Assembly (NCBI RefSeq): GCF_000515395.1
Contig: NZ_KI911782.1
Span: 3,656,606 to 3,720,605 of the forward strand
From: Jiangella gansuensis DSM 44835
GTDB taxonomy: Bacteria; Actinomycetota; Actinomycetes; Jiangellales; Jiangellaceae
Direction: 5' to 3'
Length of the DNA stretch: 64,000 bases
This document shows positions 7,397 through 17,547 of this stretch, in pieces; positions within the stretch are counted from its first letter, which is position 1; every line of letters begins with the position of its first letter. Position numbers and translations under genes: made by a program. The notes under the pieces are model-generated. The model saw nothing but the letters and a program-made list of their open reading frames with translations, was not told the origin of the DNA and did no database searches.

Positions 7397-9655
7397 ATGA
7401 ACTTCTGCAGCAACTGCGGGGCGCCGGCCACGGGCACGGCCTACTGCGGCAACTGCGGCACACCGATGACGGCGGACACGTCCGCGCCGGCCGGCGCGGG
7501 GGCGTCCGGGGCGGGCACGACGGGTGCGGCCGGCGCGGGGGCGTCCGCCACCGTGGGCCAGCCCGGCCAGCCGCAGGCCGGTGCTCGTCCTGGTGCGGTG
7601 GGCGCCCAGGCGGTCAGGCCGAACCCGTTCGCCGACATCCCGGTGCTCGACTATGTGCGTGACGTCGTCGCTCTGGTCCTGCTGCTGGTCTCGTTCGGCA
7701 TGCCGTGGGACCTCGCCGACACCGCCACCGGCAAGGTCTACGTCATCCTGGTGACCCTGCTGTCCATCGTCTCGCTGTCGCTGCCGTACCTGAAGCGCGG
7801 CGGCGTGCTTCCGGTGGCGTGGGGGAGCGCCGAGCTACGGCTGGCCCGGCTGGCGGCCAACGCGCCCTACGTCGTGGTCGTCCTCATCACGCTGGTGCTC
7901 GGCTACGTCGGCGAGAACAACGGCGACGGCATCGGCGTCGGCATCGCGTTCGGCCTGGCCGGCGCGTTGCTGGCAGCCCAAGGGCGACAAGCCGAGCAGA
8001 CGCCCGCCGACGGCGGCGACGGCGCGCTGTGGCGATGGATCTCACTGGGCATCGGCGGCCTGTTCGCCCTGCTCACGTTGATCAGCTTGATCGTGTTCCT
8101 CACCGACGGTGCCGAGAACCTCGACTGGGAGCAGATCACCTACGCCGTCGTGGCCATGCTGGCCATGTTCGCGCTGGCCGCCCTGCCGTTGTGGGGTGTG
8201 TTGCGCGGCGATGCCGCCTGGCGCGACGTGCTGATCACCCTTGGCGCGGTGGCCCTGTTCGTCAACGTGTGGCAACTGAACGCCGACGAGACCATGCCCG
8301 ACGCCTGGAGCCTCAGCCACGCCGGCCCATGGCTCGTGCTCGTCCCGGCGCTGGCCGTCGCCGTTTCCGCGCCGGCCCTGAACGCCCGTTTCCAGGCTCG
8401 GGCCGGAGCCGCGCACTGGGTCGCGGTGGCGGCCCGGATGTTCCTGCTCACGATGCTGGCCGCGGCGGTCGGCGTGGTGCTGTACGTCCTCAGCCTCATC
8501 GCGGTGGAGACCGGCCGCGGCGTGGGCATCGTCGTCCTGGTGCTGCTGCTGATCTCGGCCCTGGCCGCCCTCGTCGGACGTAACGCACTGGTCCGCTCGC
8601 CCAACCAGGGCCGCGCGGTCGCCGTCGTCGCCGCCGGGGTGCTGATCCTGCTCGGCGTCGTCGTCGCGGCCGTCCTCGGCGGCTCGGACGATCAGATCGT
8701 CGCGGTGCCCGACGCGGTCATCCTCAGCCTCCTGTGGTGGTTCGGCGTCGCGGTGATCGTGGTGCTGACCGCGCCCGGATCGGTTCGCGGCGAGTTCGGG
8801 CCGGTGGGTGCCAGCCAGCTCAACCTGAGCAGCGTGCTCCCCGGCAACGGCAACGGCACGGCAACGTCGACGGCGGACGCCTCCACGACGACGGCCGCCG
8901 GTGCCACGGCCGGCGGGGCCGCTGGCACGGCCGCTGCTGGTGCGGCCGCCGCTGGGCGGGAGAAGCAGCGCGACGACGTCCCGGCCAGTCCGGCGGTCCC
9001 GTCCGAGAGCGAAACCGACAAGCCCGCGGGTACGGACTCCCGCGAGCCGGAGGTTCGTGCGGCCGACGTTCCCGTCACTGAGGAGCCGGTGGTGGAGGAG
9101 CCGAGCGAGGAGCGGCTTCGCGACGGTCTCGCCGGCGCGCCCGAGCAGAGCTCGGCGGAGTCCGCCGGTTCTCGTGCCGGCGCGGCGGAAGCGGATGCGT
9201 CCGGCGAGCGCGCGGCGGACGCGGGAACCGCCGAGGAGGAGGCCGCTGCCGAGCCCGACGCCGCCGAACCGGGTGGCCCGCGCGAGGCGTCCGGTCTCAA
9301 TGTGCGGGAGACCGCCGGCCCGATCAGCGGCCTGGCTGTGTCCGAGCCGGCTGCCGCCGACAGCGCCGAGACCAGGGCCGATCGCCCCGCGGTGGACGAT
9401 GTCGCGACGCGCGTCCAGCCCAGCGTCGACGCCACCCGGGTCGACCAGCCGGCTGTCTCCGAGTCCGGCTTCGACGCCCGTACCGCGCTCGACCCGAACA
9501 CGCCGCTGCAGACGCTGGCGGACATCGCCGCCCAGGAGCCGGGGCTGCGCAAGTACATCGCCGCCAACCCGTCGACGTACCCGGAGCTGCTGGACTGGCT
9601 CGGTCAGCTCGGTGACCCGGAGGTCGACGAAGCATTGCGCCGACGCGGTCGCTGA
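7397..9655 (+). CDS. Zinc-ribbon polytopic membrane protein with C-terminal LRV-like domain
   Basis: 752 residues. An N-terminal double-CxxC zinc ribbon (FCSNCGAPATGTAYCGNCG, 3-21) is followed by a Gly/Ala-rich linker (25-75), about 11-12 hydrophobic helices (80-465) and a long Ala/Glu/Thr-rich acidic linker (about 480-690). The last 60 residues (TPLQTLADIAAQEPGLRKYIAANPSTYPELLDWLG) resemble the variant leucine-rich-repeat domain common at the ends of actinobacterial membrane or FHA-type proteins. Function unknown. It interrupts the usually compact corC-cdd-era run and is followed by a strong hairpin. ATG 7397 follows GAGACGGAGAG. The 130 bp before it shows no clear promoter. Confidence 0.65.
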   Translation: MNFCSNCGAPATGTAYCGNCGTPMTADTSAPAGAGASGAGTTGAAGAGASATVGQPGQPQAGARPGAVGAQAVRPNPFADIPVLDYVRDVVALVLLLVSFGMPWDLADTATGKVYVILVTLLSIVSLSLPYLKRGGVLPVAWGSAELRLARLAANAPYVVVVLITLVLGYVGENNGDGIGVGIAFGLAGALLAAQGRQAEQTPADGGDGALWRWISLGIGGLFALLTLISLIVFLTDGAENLDWEQITYAVVAMLAMFALAALPLWGVLRGDAAWRDVLITLGAVALFVNVWQLNADETMPDAWSLSHAGPWLVLVPALAVAVSAPALNARFQARAGAAHWVAVAARMFLLTMLAAAVGVVLYVLSLIAVETGRGVGIVVLVLLLISALAALVGRNALVRSPNQGRAVAVVAAGVLILLGVVVAAVLGGSDDQIVAVPDAVILSLLWWFGVAVIVVLTAPGSVRGEFGPVGASQLNLSSVLPGNGNGTATSTADASTTTAAGATAGGAAGTAAAGAAAAGREKQRDDVPASPAVPSESETDKPAGTDSREPEVRAADVPVTEEPVVEEPSEERLRDGLAGAPEQSSAESAGSRAGAAEADASGERAADAGTAEEEAAAEPDAAEPGGPREASGLNVRETAGPISGLAVSEPAAADSAETRADRPAVDDVATRVQPSVDATRVDQPAVSESGFDARTALDPNTPLQTLADIAAQEPGLRKYIAANPSTYPELLDWLGQLGDPEVDEALRRRGR

Positions 9656-9690
9656 GCACAGCATCGACGCCGAACGCCGGCCACCTCGCC

Positions 9691-9760
9691 GTTGATCATG
9701 GAGTAGATCATGATCCTTCACCTGTTGATCATGACCAACTCCATGATCAACAGGTGAAGG
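9691..9760. terminator. Two overlapping, mutually exclusive hairpins between convergent genes
   Basis: Arms GTTGATCATGGAGT (9691-9704) and ACTCCATGATCAAC (9738-9751) form one perfect 14-bp stem. CCTTCACCTGTTGATCATG (9715-9733) and its complement (9742-9760) form a perfect 19-bp stem that competes with it. The element sits between the convergent zinc-ribbon (+) and TetR (-) genes and probably terminates both. The GTTGATC(A/T)TGGAGT arm is shared with repeats at 25420 and 52902. Confidence 0.65.
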
Positions 9761-9790
9761 CGGAGGCGTCGTCCCCGGACCCGGAGGGGG

Positions 9791-10372
9791 TCAGGCCGCC
9801 GGTGTCGTGGCGGTCAGCAGCGCGGTGAGGGCTTCGGCCGCGGCGCGGCGTACGCCGGTGAGGTCCGCGCCGTCGACCAGGGCGGCGATGACGGCGCCGT
9901 CGACCACCGCCAACACCACCTGCGGCGGGACCTCGGTGTGCAGCCCGGAGCGGTCCAGCACCGTCTCGACATGCTGGCGGGCCGCGGCGTTGGTGCGCCG
10001 GGCGGCGTCGGCGAGCAGTGGCTCGCGTGCGGCGTGCACGTACCGCTCGTACCAGGCCACCAGCGCGTCGTAGTCGTCCGGCGTGAGGAGGGTGGCGACG
10101 ATGCGCGCGACCGCGGGTCCGCTGCGCCGCCGGGCCGGCAGGGCGTCGACGGCGGACTGCATGCGTTCCGCGTCGGTGTCGGCGAGGGTGTCGACGGCGG
10201 CACGGCGCAGGTCGGTGAGATCGGCGAAGTAGTACGTCGTCGAGCCGAGCGCCACGCCGGCGCGGGTGGCCACCGCCCGGTGACTGACCGCCTCCAGCCC
10301 GTGGGCCAGCAGGATCTCGGTGGCGGCGCGGACGAGGTCGGCGCGTCGTTGTTCGCCTTTGGCGGTGGCCAT
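9791..10372 (-). CDS. TetR-family transcriptional regulator
   Basis: 193 residues with an N-terminal helix-turn-helix (about 10-55; RADLVRAATEILLAHGLEAVSHRAVATRAGVALGSTTYYFADLTDLRR) and an all-alpha ligand domain. The ATG at 10372 shares one base with the stop codon of the upstream SMR transporter gene, so the two form a translationally coupled operon. Pairing a TetR repressor with a drug or metabolite exporter suggests that it represses the exporter in response to the exported compound (inference). Confidence 0.85.
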   Translation of the reverse strand: MATAKGEQRRADLVRAATEILLAHGLEAVSHRAVATRAGVALGSTTYYFADLTDLRRAAVDTLADTDAERMQSAVDALPARRRSGPAVARIVATLLTPDDYDALVAWYERYVHAAREPLLADAARRTNAAARQHVETVLDRSGLHTEVPPQVVLAVVDGAVIAALVDGADLTGVRRAAAEALTALLTATTPAA

Positions 10373-10698
10373 CAGTGTGCCGACCCGCCGACGAGGTTGA
10401 GCAGGATCACCCCGCACACGATCAGCCCGATGGCCGCGATGCGCAAGAACGTCGCCGGGTCGTCCATGAACAGCATGCCGACGGCGGCGGTGCCGGCCGC
10501 GCCGATGCCCGTCCAGACCGCGTAGGCAGTGCCGACGGGCAGCTCCCGCAGGCCCAGGCCGAGCAGAGCCATGCTGATGACCACCGACACCGCGAAGCTC
10601 AGCGTCGGCCAGAGCCGGCTGAACCCGTTCGACTCCTTGAGCGAGACGGCGAACACGGTCTCGAACAGCCCGCCGACGATCACGTACAGCCATGCCAT
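10372..10698 (-). CDS. Small multidrug resistance (SMR) family transporter, Gdx/SugE-like
   Basis: 108-residue four-helix transporter. The essential membrane glutamate is at position 13 (VGGLFETVFAVSLKESNGFSR), and ELPVGTAYAVWTGIG and the KxxNGFSR loop match the SugE/Gdx subgroup, whose best-known members export guanidinium with proton antiport, rather than the EmrE-type multidrug group. ATG 10698 is first in the operon with tetR. Operation as a homodimer is expected; no second SMR gene is adjacent. No guanidine riboswitch was recognised upstream; instead a palindromic operator is present. Confidence 0.85.
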   Translation of the reverse strand: MAWLYVIVGGLFETVFAVSLKESNGFSRLWPTLSFAVSVVISMALLGLGLRELPVGTAYAVWTGIGAAGTAAVGMLFMDDPATFLRIAAIGLIVCGVILLNLVGGSAH

Positions 10699-10720
10699 GG
10701 GGATCCTCCACCTCGAATTC

Positions 10721-10758
10721 TTGGACGAGCGTACCAGAAAAACTGTACGGTCGTCCAA
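10721..10758. promoter_or_regulatory. Palindromic operator upstream of the SMR/tetR operon
   Basis: TTGGACGAGCGTAC (10721-10734) and GTACGGTCGTCCAA (10745-10758) are inverted with a single mismatch and a 10-bp A-rich spacer. The site lies in the 100-bp divergent region between the SMR gene and era, 23 bp from the SMR start, as expected for binding by the TetR protein encoded in the same operon. Confidence 0.6.
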
Positions 10759-10798
10759 ATCGGCGACGGTTCCTGTCCGAGAGTGGGAGACTCGACCC

Positions 10799-11743
10799 GT
10801 GATCGGTGACAACGGCGACCAGAACTCCCGGCCCTTCCGCTCCGGCTTCGTGTGTTTCGTGGGCCGGCCCAACGCGGGCAAGTCCACCCTGACCAACGCC
10901 ATGGTCGGCGAGAAGATCGCCATCACGTCCAACCGGCCGCAGACCACCCGGCACGCCATCCGCGGCATTGTCCACCGCGACCACGGCCAGCTGGTCCTCG
11001 TCGACACCCCTGGCCTGCACCGGCCACGCACCCTGCTCGGACAGCGGCTCAACGACGTCGTACGCTCCACCTGGGCCGAGGTCGACATCATCGGCGTGTG
11101 CATCCCGGCCAACGAGGACATCGGCCCCGGCGACCGTTTCATCGCCCGCGAGGTCGCCGCCATCGCTCGCACGCCGAAGGTCGCCGTCGTCACCAAGACC
11201 GACCTCATCGGCGCCGACCGGCTGGCGCAACGGCTGGCCGCCGTCGCGAAGCTGGGCGAGGAGACCGGTATCGAATGGGCCGAGGTCGTCCCCGTCTCGG
11301 CGACGACCAACGACCGCGTCGAGCTGCTCACCGGCCTCCTCCTCGACCAGCTGCCCGAAGGCCCGCCGCTGTACCCGGACGGCGAGCTGACCGACGAGCC
11401 GGAGGAGACCCTCGTCGCCGAGTTGGTGCGCGAGGCCGCGCTCGAAGGGGTCCGCGACGAACTACCGCACTCCATCGCCGTCGTCGTCGAGGAGATGATC
11501 CCGCGCGAGGACCGGCCCGACGACCGCCCGCTACTGGACGTCCACGTGAACCTCTATGTCGAGCGCGACAGCCAGAAGGCGATCGTCATCGGCCGCAAGG
11601 GCGCCCGGCTCCGCGAGGTCGGCACCCGCGCCCGCACCCAGATCGAACGGCTGCTCGGAACGCCGGTCTACCTCGATCTGCACGTCAAGGTCGCCAAGGA
11701 CTGGCAGCGCGACCCCAAGCAACTCGGCCGCCTGGGCTTCTGA
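10799..11743 (+). CDS. era: GTPase Era
   Basis: 314-residue ribosome-assembly GTPase. G1 GRPNAGKST (about 22-30), G3 DTPG (about 69), G4 TKTD (about 134) and G5 SAT are followed by a KH domain with GxxG-type VIGRKGARLRE (about 262). It binds the 16S rRNA 3' end and the anti-Shine-Dalgarno region in other bacteria. GTG 10799 is chosen because GGGAGA lies 9 nt upstream; the longer open frame upstream covers the antisense SMR gene. Standard length. Confidence 0.95.
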   Translation: MIGDNGDQNSRPFRSGFVCFVGRPNAGKSTLTNAMVGEKIAITSNRPQTTRHAIRGIVHRDHGQLVLVDTPGLHRPRTLLGQRLNDVVRSTWAEVDIIGVCIPANEDIGPGDRFIAREVAAIARTPKVAVVTKTDLIGADRLAQRLAAVAKLGEETGIEWAEVVPVSATTNDRVELLTGLLLDQLPEGPPLYPDGELTDEPEETLVAELVREAALEGVRDELPHSIAVVVEEMIPREDRPDDRPLLDVHVNLYVERDSQKAIVIGRKGARLREVGTRARTQIERLLGTPVYLDLHVKVAKDWQRDPKQLGRLGF

Positions 11744-11801
11744 CGGGCCGAACGGCGATACGAGGCGACTAGGTCGCTCTGTGTCGGTGCCGGGTGCCAA
11801 T

Positions 11802-12491
11802 ATGGTGCACATGGCGGTTTCCCTGCTTGATCGCGCGATCTACTCCTACTCGGATGTGGACCGTCTCGTCGGCTTGCCTGCAGGCACCGCGCGCCGTTGG
11901 CTGGAGGGGTACGAGCGTAGTAGGAAGTTCTACCAGCCGGTTCTTCGCCCGGAGCCGACCGGTGGCGACGTGGTCACCTGGGGCGAGATGGTGGAGGCAC
12001 GGCTGCTGGCCGAGTTCCGCAGTCGTGATGTTCCCGTTCAGCGTCTCCGTCCCGCCATCGTCGAACTTCGCAAAGAATTCGGCCGTTATCCCTTGGCCCA
12101 TGCGCGGCCGTTTCTCGACGTCGACGGCCGCGAGTTGGTTCGGGTCGTGCAAGAGCAGGTGAGCTTGGAGCGCCAGCTCCAGCTCGTGGTCGTTCGCAAC
12201 GATCAGCTCGTGCTCGCCGAGTCGGCCGAGCGTTTCAGCTCTGCGGTCGAGTACGTCGACGATGTCGTCGGACGGCTCAAGCCCGACATGAGGACTCCCG
12301 ACGTCGTGATGGACCCGAGCCGATCGTTTGGGCAGCCGGCCATTCGGAATGTTCGGACCGAGTCGCTGGCCGAAGACTTTCGTGCTGGCACCAGCCGGGA
12401 GGAACTGGTCGACCTCTACGATCTCAGTCCCGAGCAGGTCGATGAGGCTATTCGCTTCGAGCTGATTGCTGGTCGCGAGCGCGCAGCCTGA
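11802..12491 (+). CDS. Antitoxin-like DUF433 protein with MerR-like N-terminus
   Basis: 229 residues. The N-terminal part (LDRAIYSYSDVDRLVGLPAGTARRWLEGYER) resembles a MerR-type helix-turn-helix, and the C-terminal part (FGQPAIRNVRTESLAEDFRAGTSREELVDLYDLSPEQVDEAIRFEL) is DUF433-like, the VapB-type antitoxin arrangement paired with a PIN-like toxin. Two starts are possible, ATG 11802 or ATG 11811 (MAVSLLDR); neither has a strong ribosome binding site. Its TGA shares a base with the ATG of the downstream toxin. The toxin is frameshifted (next entry), so this antitoxin may now be solitary. Confidence 0.68.
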   Translation: MVHMAVSLLDRAIYSYSDVDRLVGLPAGTARRWLEGYERSRKFYQPVLRPEPTGGDVVTWGEMVEARLLAEFRSRDVPVQRLRPAIVELRKEFGRYPLAHARPFLDVDGRELVRVVQEQVSLERQLQLVVVRNDQLVLAESAERFSSAVEYVDDVVGRLKPDMRTPDVVMDPSRSFGQPAIRNVRTESLAEDFRAGTSREELVDLYDLSPEQVDEAIRFELIAGRERAA

Positions 12492-12912
12492 TGGTGACAG
12501 GGCTCGCTCCGGTGTACTTCGCGGACGAGAACACCCTCGGGCTGGGCAAGCTCCTGCGGCGTAGCGGACGTGAAGACGTGCTTTATCCCGGGCATGAGGG
12601 CCTACCAGACGTGCGCTGGGGACCGCTGACCTGGACTGGATGCCAGTGGTCGGCGCGCAGGGGCTAATCGTGCTCGGCCGGGACAAGCGGATCCGCACGA
12701 GACCAGCTGAGCTGAAGGCCTACCACGAGTACGGCATCCGATCAGTGTGGATCGGTGCGAAGCAGGACCTCGGCCCTCGGGACCAGATGAAGCTCTTTCT
12801 GCAGCACGAGACACGTTTGCGGAGGGAGATCATCAAGCGCGGCGCGGGACCGTGGGCACTAGCCATGAGCCCGTCGGGACTCCGTCCGCTCAACCTTCGC
12901 AGCGTTGGATAA
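12491..12912 (+). pseudogene. PIN-like (VapC-type) toxin, frameshifted
   Basis: The first frame from ATG 12491 encodes the family start VYFADENTLGLGKLLRR and LYPGHEGLPDV, then hits a stop near 12665. The remaining family sequence (DLDWMPVVGAQGLIVLGRDKRIRTRPAELKAY) continues in another frame from about 12629 to the stop at 12912. Joining the frames between GPL and DLDW (about 12625-12632) with one added base restores a full PIN-like domain of about 140 residues with its acidic residues (ADEN and the GRDKRIRT region). Interpretation: a one-base deletion, either a real inactivating mutation or a sequencing error. Confidence 0.72.
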
Positions 12913-12956
12913 CTGGACGGAGAGACCTGGACCCGCCCACGGTGCCGAGTCGGTGA

Positions 12957-13640
12957 TCAAGCGGCAAGGAACGCTTCCACGGTGGTGCGGAAATCGGCCG
13001 GGCGGGTGGCGTGGGCCCGGTGGCCGGCGTCGATGGTCACCAGCGTGGCGGACGGGATCAGCGCGGCCATCCGGGCGATGCGGTCCTGCGGTACCTGACT
13101 CTGCGGGCCGCCGGCGATGACCAGGGTCGGCGTCGTGATGGACGGCAGTAGCGACGGCCACGAGGGGTCGGGGGTGCGCACCTGGGACCTGATCGCGGTC
13201 AGCGCGGCCCAGTCGTAGGGGAGGTCGCCGTCGGGGCGCGACCCGACGGCGACGTCCGGACGCGGCCACGGCGGTGGCGTCTCCTCCAGCACCAGCCGCC
13301 GGACCCGGTCCGGGTGGGTCGCGGCGCACAGGTAGCCGACGACTCCGCCCATGGAGTGGCCGACGACGTCGGCTCGTTCCAGGTCCAGGGCGTCCAGGAC
13401 ACCGAGGAGGTCGTCGCGCATCAGCTCGAACGAGTAGGCGGGCGTGCGGGCGCTGGCGCCGTGGCCTCGCGCATCGTAGGCGTGCACCAACCGGCCCGCG
13501 GCGGCCAGGGCCGGGCCGACGTCGTCCCAGGTGGAGGCGTCGCCGCCGGCGCCGTGGAGCAGCACCACCGGCGTGTCGCCGGGGCCGCCCCAGCGGCGGT
13601 GAGCGAGTTCGACGCCGTCGGCGATGCGCAGGTGCGTCAC
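12957..13640 (-). CDS. Alpha/beta-fold hydrolase
   Basis: 227-residue alpha/beta hydrolase with oxyanion motif LLHGAGGDAS (about 28), nucleophile elbow GHSMGG (Ser about 95) and C-terminal histidine in DAGHRAHATRPADF (about 205). The lid is short. No neighbouring pathway identifies a substrate; it is transcribed convergently with the broken toxin. ATG 13640 gives the normal family N-terminus. Confidence 0.8.
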   Translation of the reverse strand: MTHLRIADGVELAHRRWGGPGDTPVVLLHGAGGDASTWDDVGPALAAAGRLVHAYDARGHGASARTPAYSFELMRDDLLGVLDALDLERADVVGHSMGGVVGYLCAATHPDRVRRLVLEETPPPWPRPDVAVGSRPDGDLPYDWAALTAIRSQVRTPDPSWPSLLPSITTPTLVIAGGPQSQVPQDRIARMAALIPSATLVTIDAGHRAHATRPADFRTTVEAFLAA

Positions 13641-13698
13641 CCCGGGAACGGTACCGGCCGTGGGCGGTGTCGCGGCCGACGGTGCTACAGTCTCAGGC

Positions 13699-15578
<1,880 letters not shown>

Positions 15579-15592
15579 GACCACCCGCCGTC

Positions 15593-15820
15593 GTCACCTG
15601 ATCTCCGATGCGTCACCTGATCGTCTGCATCTGGGCGATCAGGTGACGACGGCGATCCGTCCGCCCAGGTGGCGTCGTCGCTCGTGCACCTGATCGTCTC
15701 CAGCATGCGGACGCGGAACGATCAGGTGCACAAGGGCGCCGTATCCGTCGAGTACGTCACCTGATCGTCCATGGTCCACATGCTGGAGACGATCAAGTGG
15801 CGAAACGGAGATCAGGTGAC
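15593..15820. repeat. Nested cluster of CACCTGATC palindromes
   Basis: This occupies most of the 364-bp gap after leuA. Outer perfect arms GTCACCTGATCTCCG (15593-15607) and complement (15806-15820) enclose three hairpins: CGTCACCTGATCG (15611-15623/15636-15648), GTGCACCTGATCGT (15684-15697/15718-15731) and an imperfect copy (15756-15769/15788-15799). All share CACCTGATC. It could terminate leuA, but its size and repetition exceed a simple terminator. Confidence 0.75.
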
Positions 15821-15848
15821 CTGCCGCCGCTCACCCCGTGACGCGTAG

Positions 15849-15890
15849 CTTGACAGAACCGGACAAGTCTTGACAGCGGTAGAGGTATAG
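15849..15890 (+). promoter_or_regulatory. Direct repeat CTTGACAG before the PBP4 gene
   Basis: CTTGACAG occurs at 15849-15856 and again at 15869-15876, exactly 20 bp apart (two helical turns), followed by GGTATAGACC at 15884. The TTGACA cores resemble -35 elements, but spacing to the TATAG is short for the second copy and long for the first. Either tandem promoters or a regulator site. Confidence 0.35.
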
Positions 15891-15942
15891 ACCATCGTCG
15901 TCGCTCTGCGGATACGATCTTGCGACGCCGAGGAGCGACCCC

Positions 15943-17517
15943 ATGGCCCTGCGGACCCGGAACCTCGTCATCCCGTTCGCCGTCGGAGCGCTGATCGCGG
16001 GAGGGTCTGGCGTCTTCGGCGCCGATCCCGAACCGGTCACCGCCGAGCAGACCGCGCTCGCCCAGGACCTCGACGCCATCCTGGCCGATCCGCGTCTCGA
16101 CGGCGGGCAGGCGTCGGTCGTCGTCCGGGATGCGGCCACCGGCGAGGCGCTCTACGAGCACGATCCGGGCCAGCGGCTCATGCCGGCGTCGAACGAGAAG
16201 TTGCTGACCTCGGCGGTCGCGATGGATGTGCTCGGTGCCGACTACACGTTCTCGACGACGGTGGCCACGGCGGGCCGGCAGACGGGTCCGGTGCTGCGCG
16301 GTGACCTGTATCTGCGCGGCACCGGCGATCCCACCCTGCTCGCGGACGACTATGCCGAACTGGCGGCTCAGATCGCCGACGACGGGGTCCGGGTCGTCTC
16401 CGGGCGCGTGGTCGCCGACGACACCTGGTTCGACGACGTCCGGCTGGGCAACGACTGGGCCTGGGACGACGAGCCGTACTACTACGCTGCGCCCATCTCG
16501 GCGCTGACGGTCGCGCCCGACACCGATTACGACGCCGGCACGGTGATCGTGAACGTCGATCCCGGTGCCGCCGAGGGCAGCCCGGCCGTGGTCACGCTGA
16601 CCCCGCACACCGACGCCGTCACCATCGTCAACGAGGCCACCACCAGTGCGGCGGGCAGCGGCGACGACGTCAGCGTCGAGCGCGAGCACGGCAGCGACCG
16701 CATCGTCGTCAGCGGCTCTGTCGCGGCCGGCGGCAGCGGCAGCAGCGAGTGGGCGAGCGTCTGGGAGCCCACCGTCTACGCCGCCGACGTGTTCACGAAG
16801 GCGCTGGCCGCCAAGGGAGTCCGGGTCACCGGTGCGCCGGTGCGCGGCGTCACCCCCGACGACGCCCGCGTGCTGGCCGAGCACACGTCCATGCCGCTCA
16901 GCGAGCTGATGGTGTCCTTCATGAAGCTCAGCAACAACGGGCACGGCGAGGTGCTGATCAAGGCCATGGGCCGGAAGGTGGCCGGAGCGGGCACGTGGTC
17001 GGCCGGGCTCGGAGTGCTGCGCGACGAGCTGCCCGGCTTCGGCGTCGACACCGCCACCGTCGCCAACCGGGACGGCTCCGGGCTGTCCCGGCGCAATCTC
17101 GTGCCGGCCGCGGAGATCACCGACCTGCTGCTCGCCGTGCAGGACCGGCCCTGGTTCGACACCTGGTACGAGGCGCTGCCGATCGCCGGCGTCTCCGACC
17201 GCATGGTCGGCGGGACGCTGCGCTCGCGGATGAGGAACACGCCGGCCGCGGGCAACGTCCATGCCAAGACGGGCTCGCTGACCGGTGCGTCGGCGCTGTC
17301 GGGTTACGTGGACGACGCCGATGGCCGACGGCTGATCTTCTCGATCATGTTCAACGACTACCTGAGCGGCAAGCCGTCTGACCTGGAGGACCGGATCGCC
17401 GTGCGGCTGGCGCAGCACACGCAGGAAGCGGCGGCCACGGCCCGGACGGCGGAGATCGAGGTCCCGACCGCCGAACTGCCCGACGATGTGGAGTGCTCCT
17501 GGGTCAAGGCCTGCTGA
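15943..17517 (+). CDS. dacB: D-alanyl-D-alanine carboxypeptidase/endopeptidase (PBP4/DacB, peptidase S13)
   Basis: 524-residue secreted penicillin-binding protein. An N-terminal hydrophobic signal segment (LVIPFAVGALIAGGSGVFG) is followed by the S13 catalytic domain with SxxK in PASNEKLL (Ser about 83), SxN in MKLSNNGHGE (about 328) and KTG in HAKTGSLTG (about 442). The enzyme trims peptidoglycan cross-links and pentapeptides outside the membrane. ATG 15943 follows GAGGAGCG. The last residues include two cysteines (ECSWVKAC), possibly a disulfide. Fully intact. Confidence 0.93.
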   Translation: MALRTRNLVIPFAVGALIAGGSGVFGADPEPVTAEQTALAQDLDAILADPRLDGGQASVVVRDAATGEALYEHDPGQRLMPASNEKLLTSAVAMDVLGADYTFSTTVATAGRQTGPVLRGDLYLRGTGDPTLLADDYAELAAQIADDGVRVVSGRVVADDTWFDDVRLGNDWAWDDEPYYYAAPISALTVAPDTDYDAGTVIVNVDPGAAEGSPAVVTLTPHTDAVTIVNEATTSAAGSGDDVSVEREHGSDRIVVSGSVAAGGSGSSEWASVWEPTVYAADVFTKALAAKGVRVTGAPVRGVTPDDARVLAEHTSMPLSELMVSFMKLSNNGHGEVLIKAMGRKVAGAGTWSAGLGVLRDELPGFGVDTATVANRDGSGLSRRNLVPAAEITDLLLAVQDRPWFDTWYEALPIAGVSDRMVGGTLRSRMRNTPAAGNVHAKTGSLTGASALSGYVDDADGRRLIFSIMFNDYLSGKPSDLEDRIAVRLAQHTQEAAATARTAEIEVPTAELPDDVECSWVKAC

Positions 17518-17547
17518 CCGGCGGGGTCGTGCCGGGAGTTTGACGAT

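Noticed and set aside
15593-15820. Possible CRISPR array in the leuA downstream region
   Set aside because: Repeats are inverted and nested, not direct with unique spacers.
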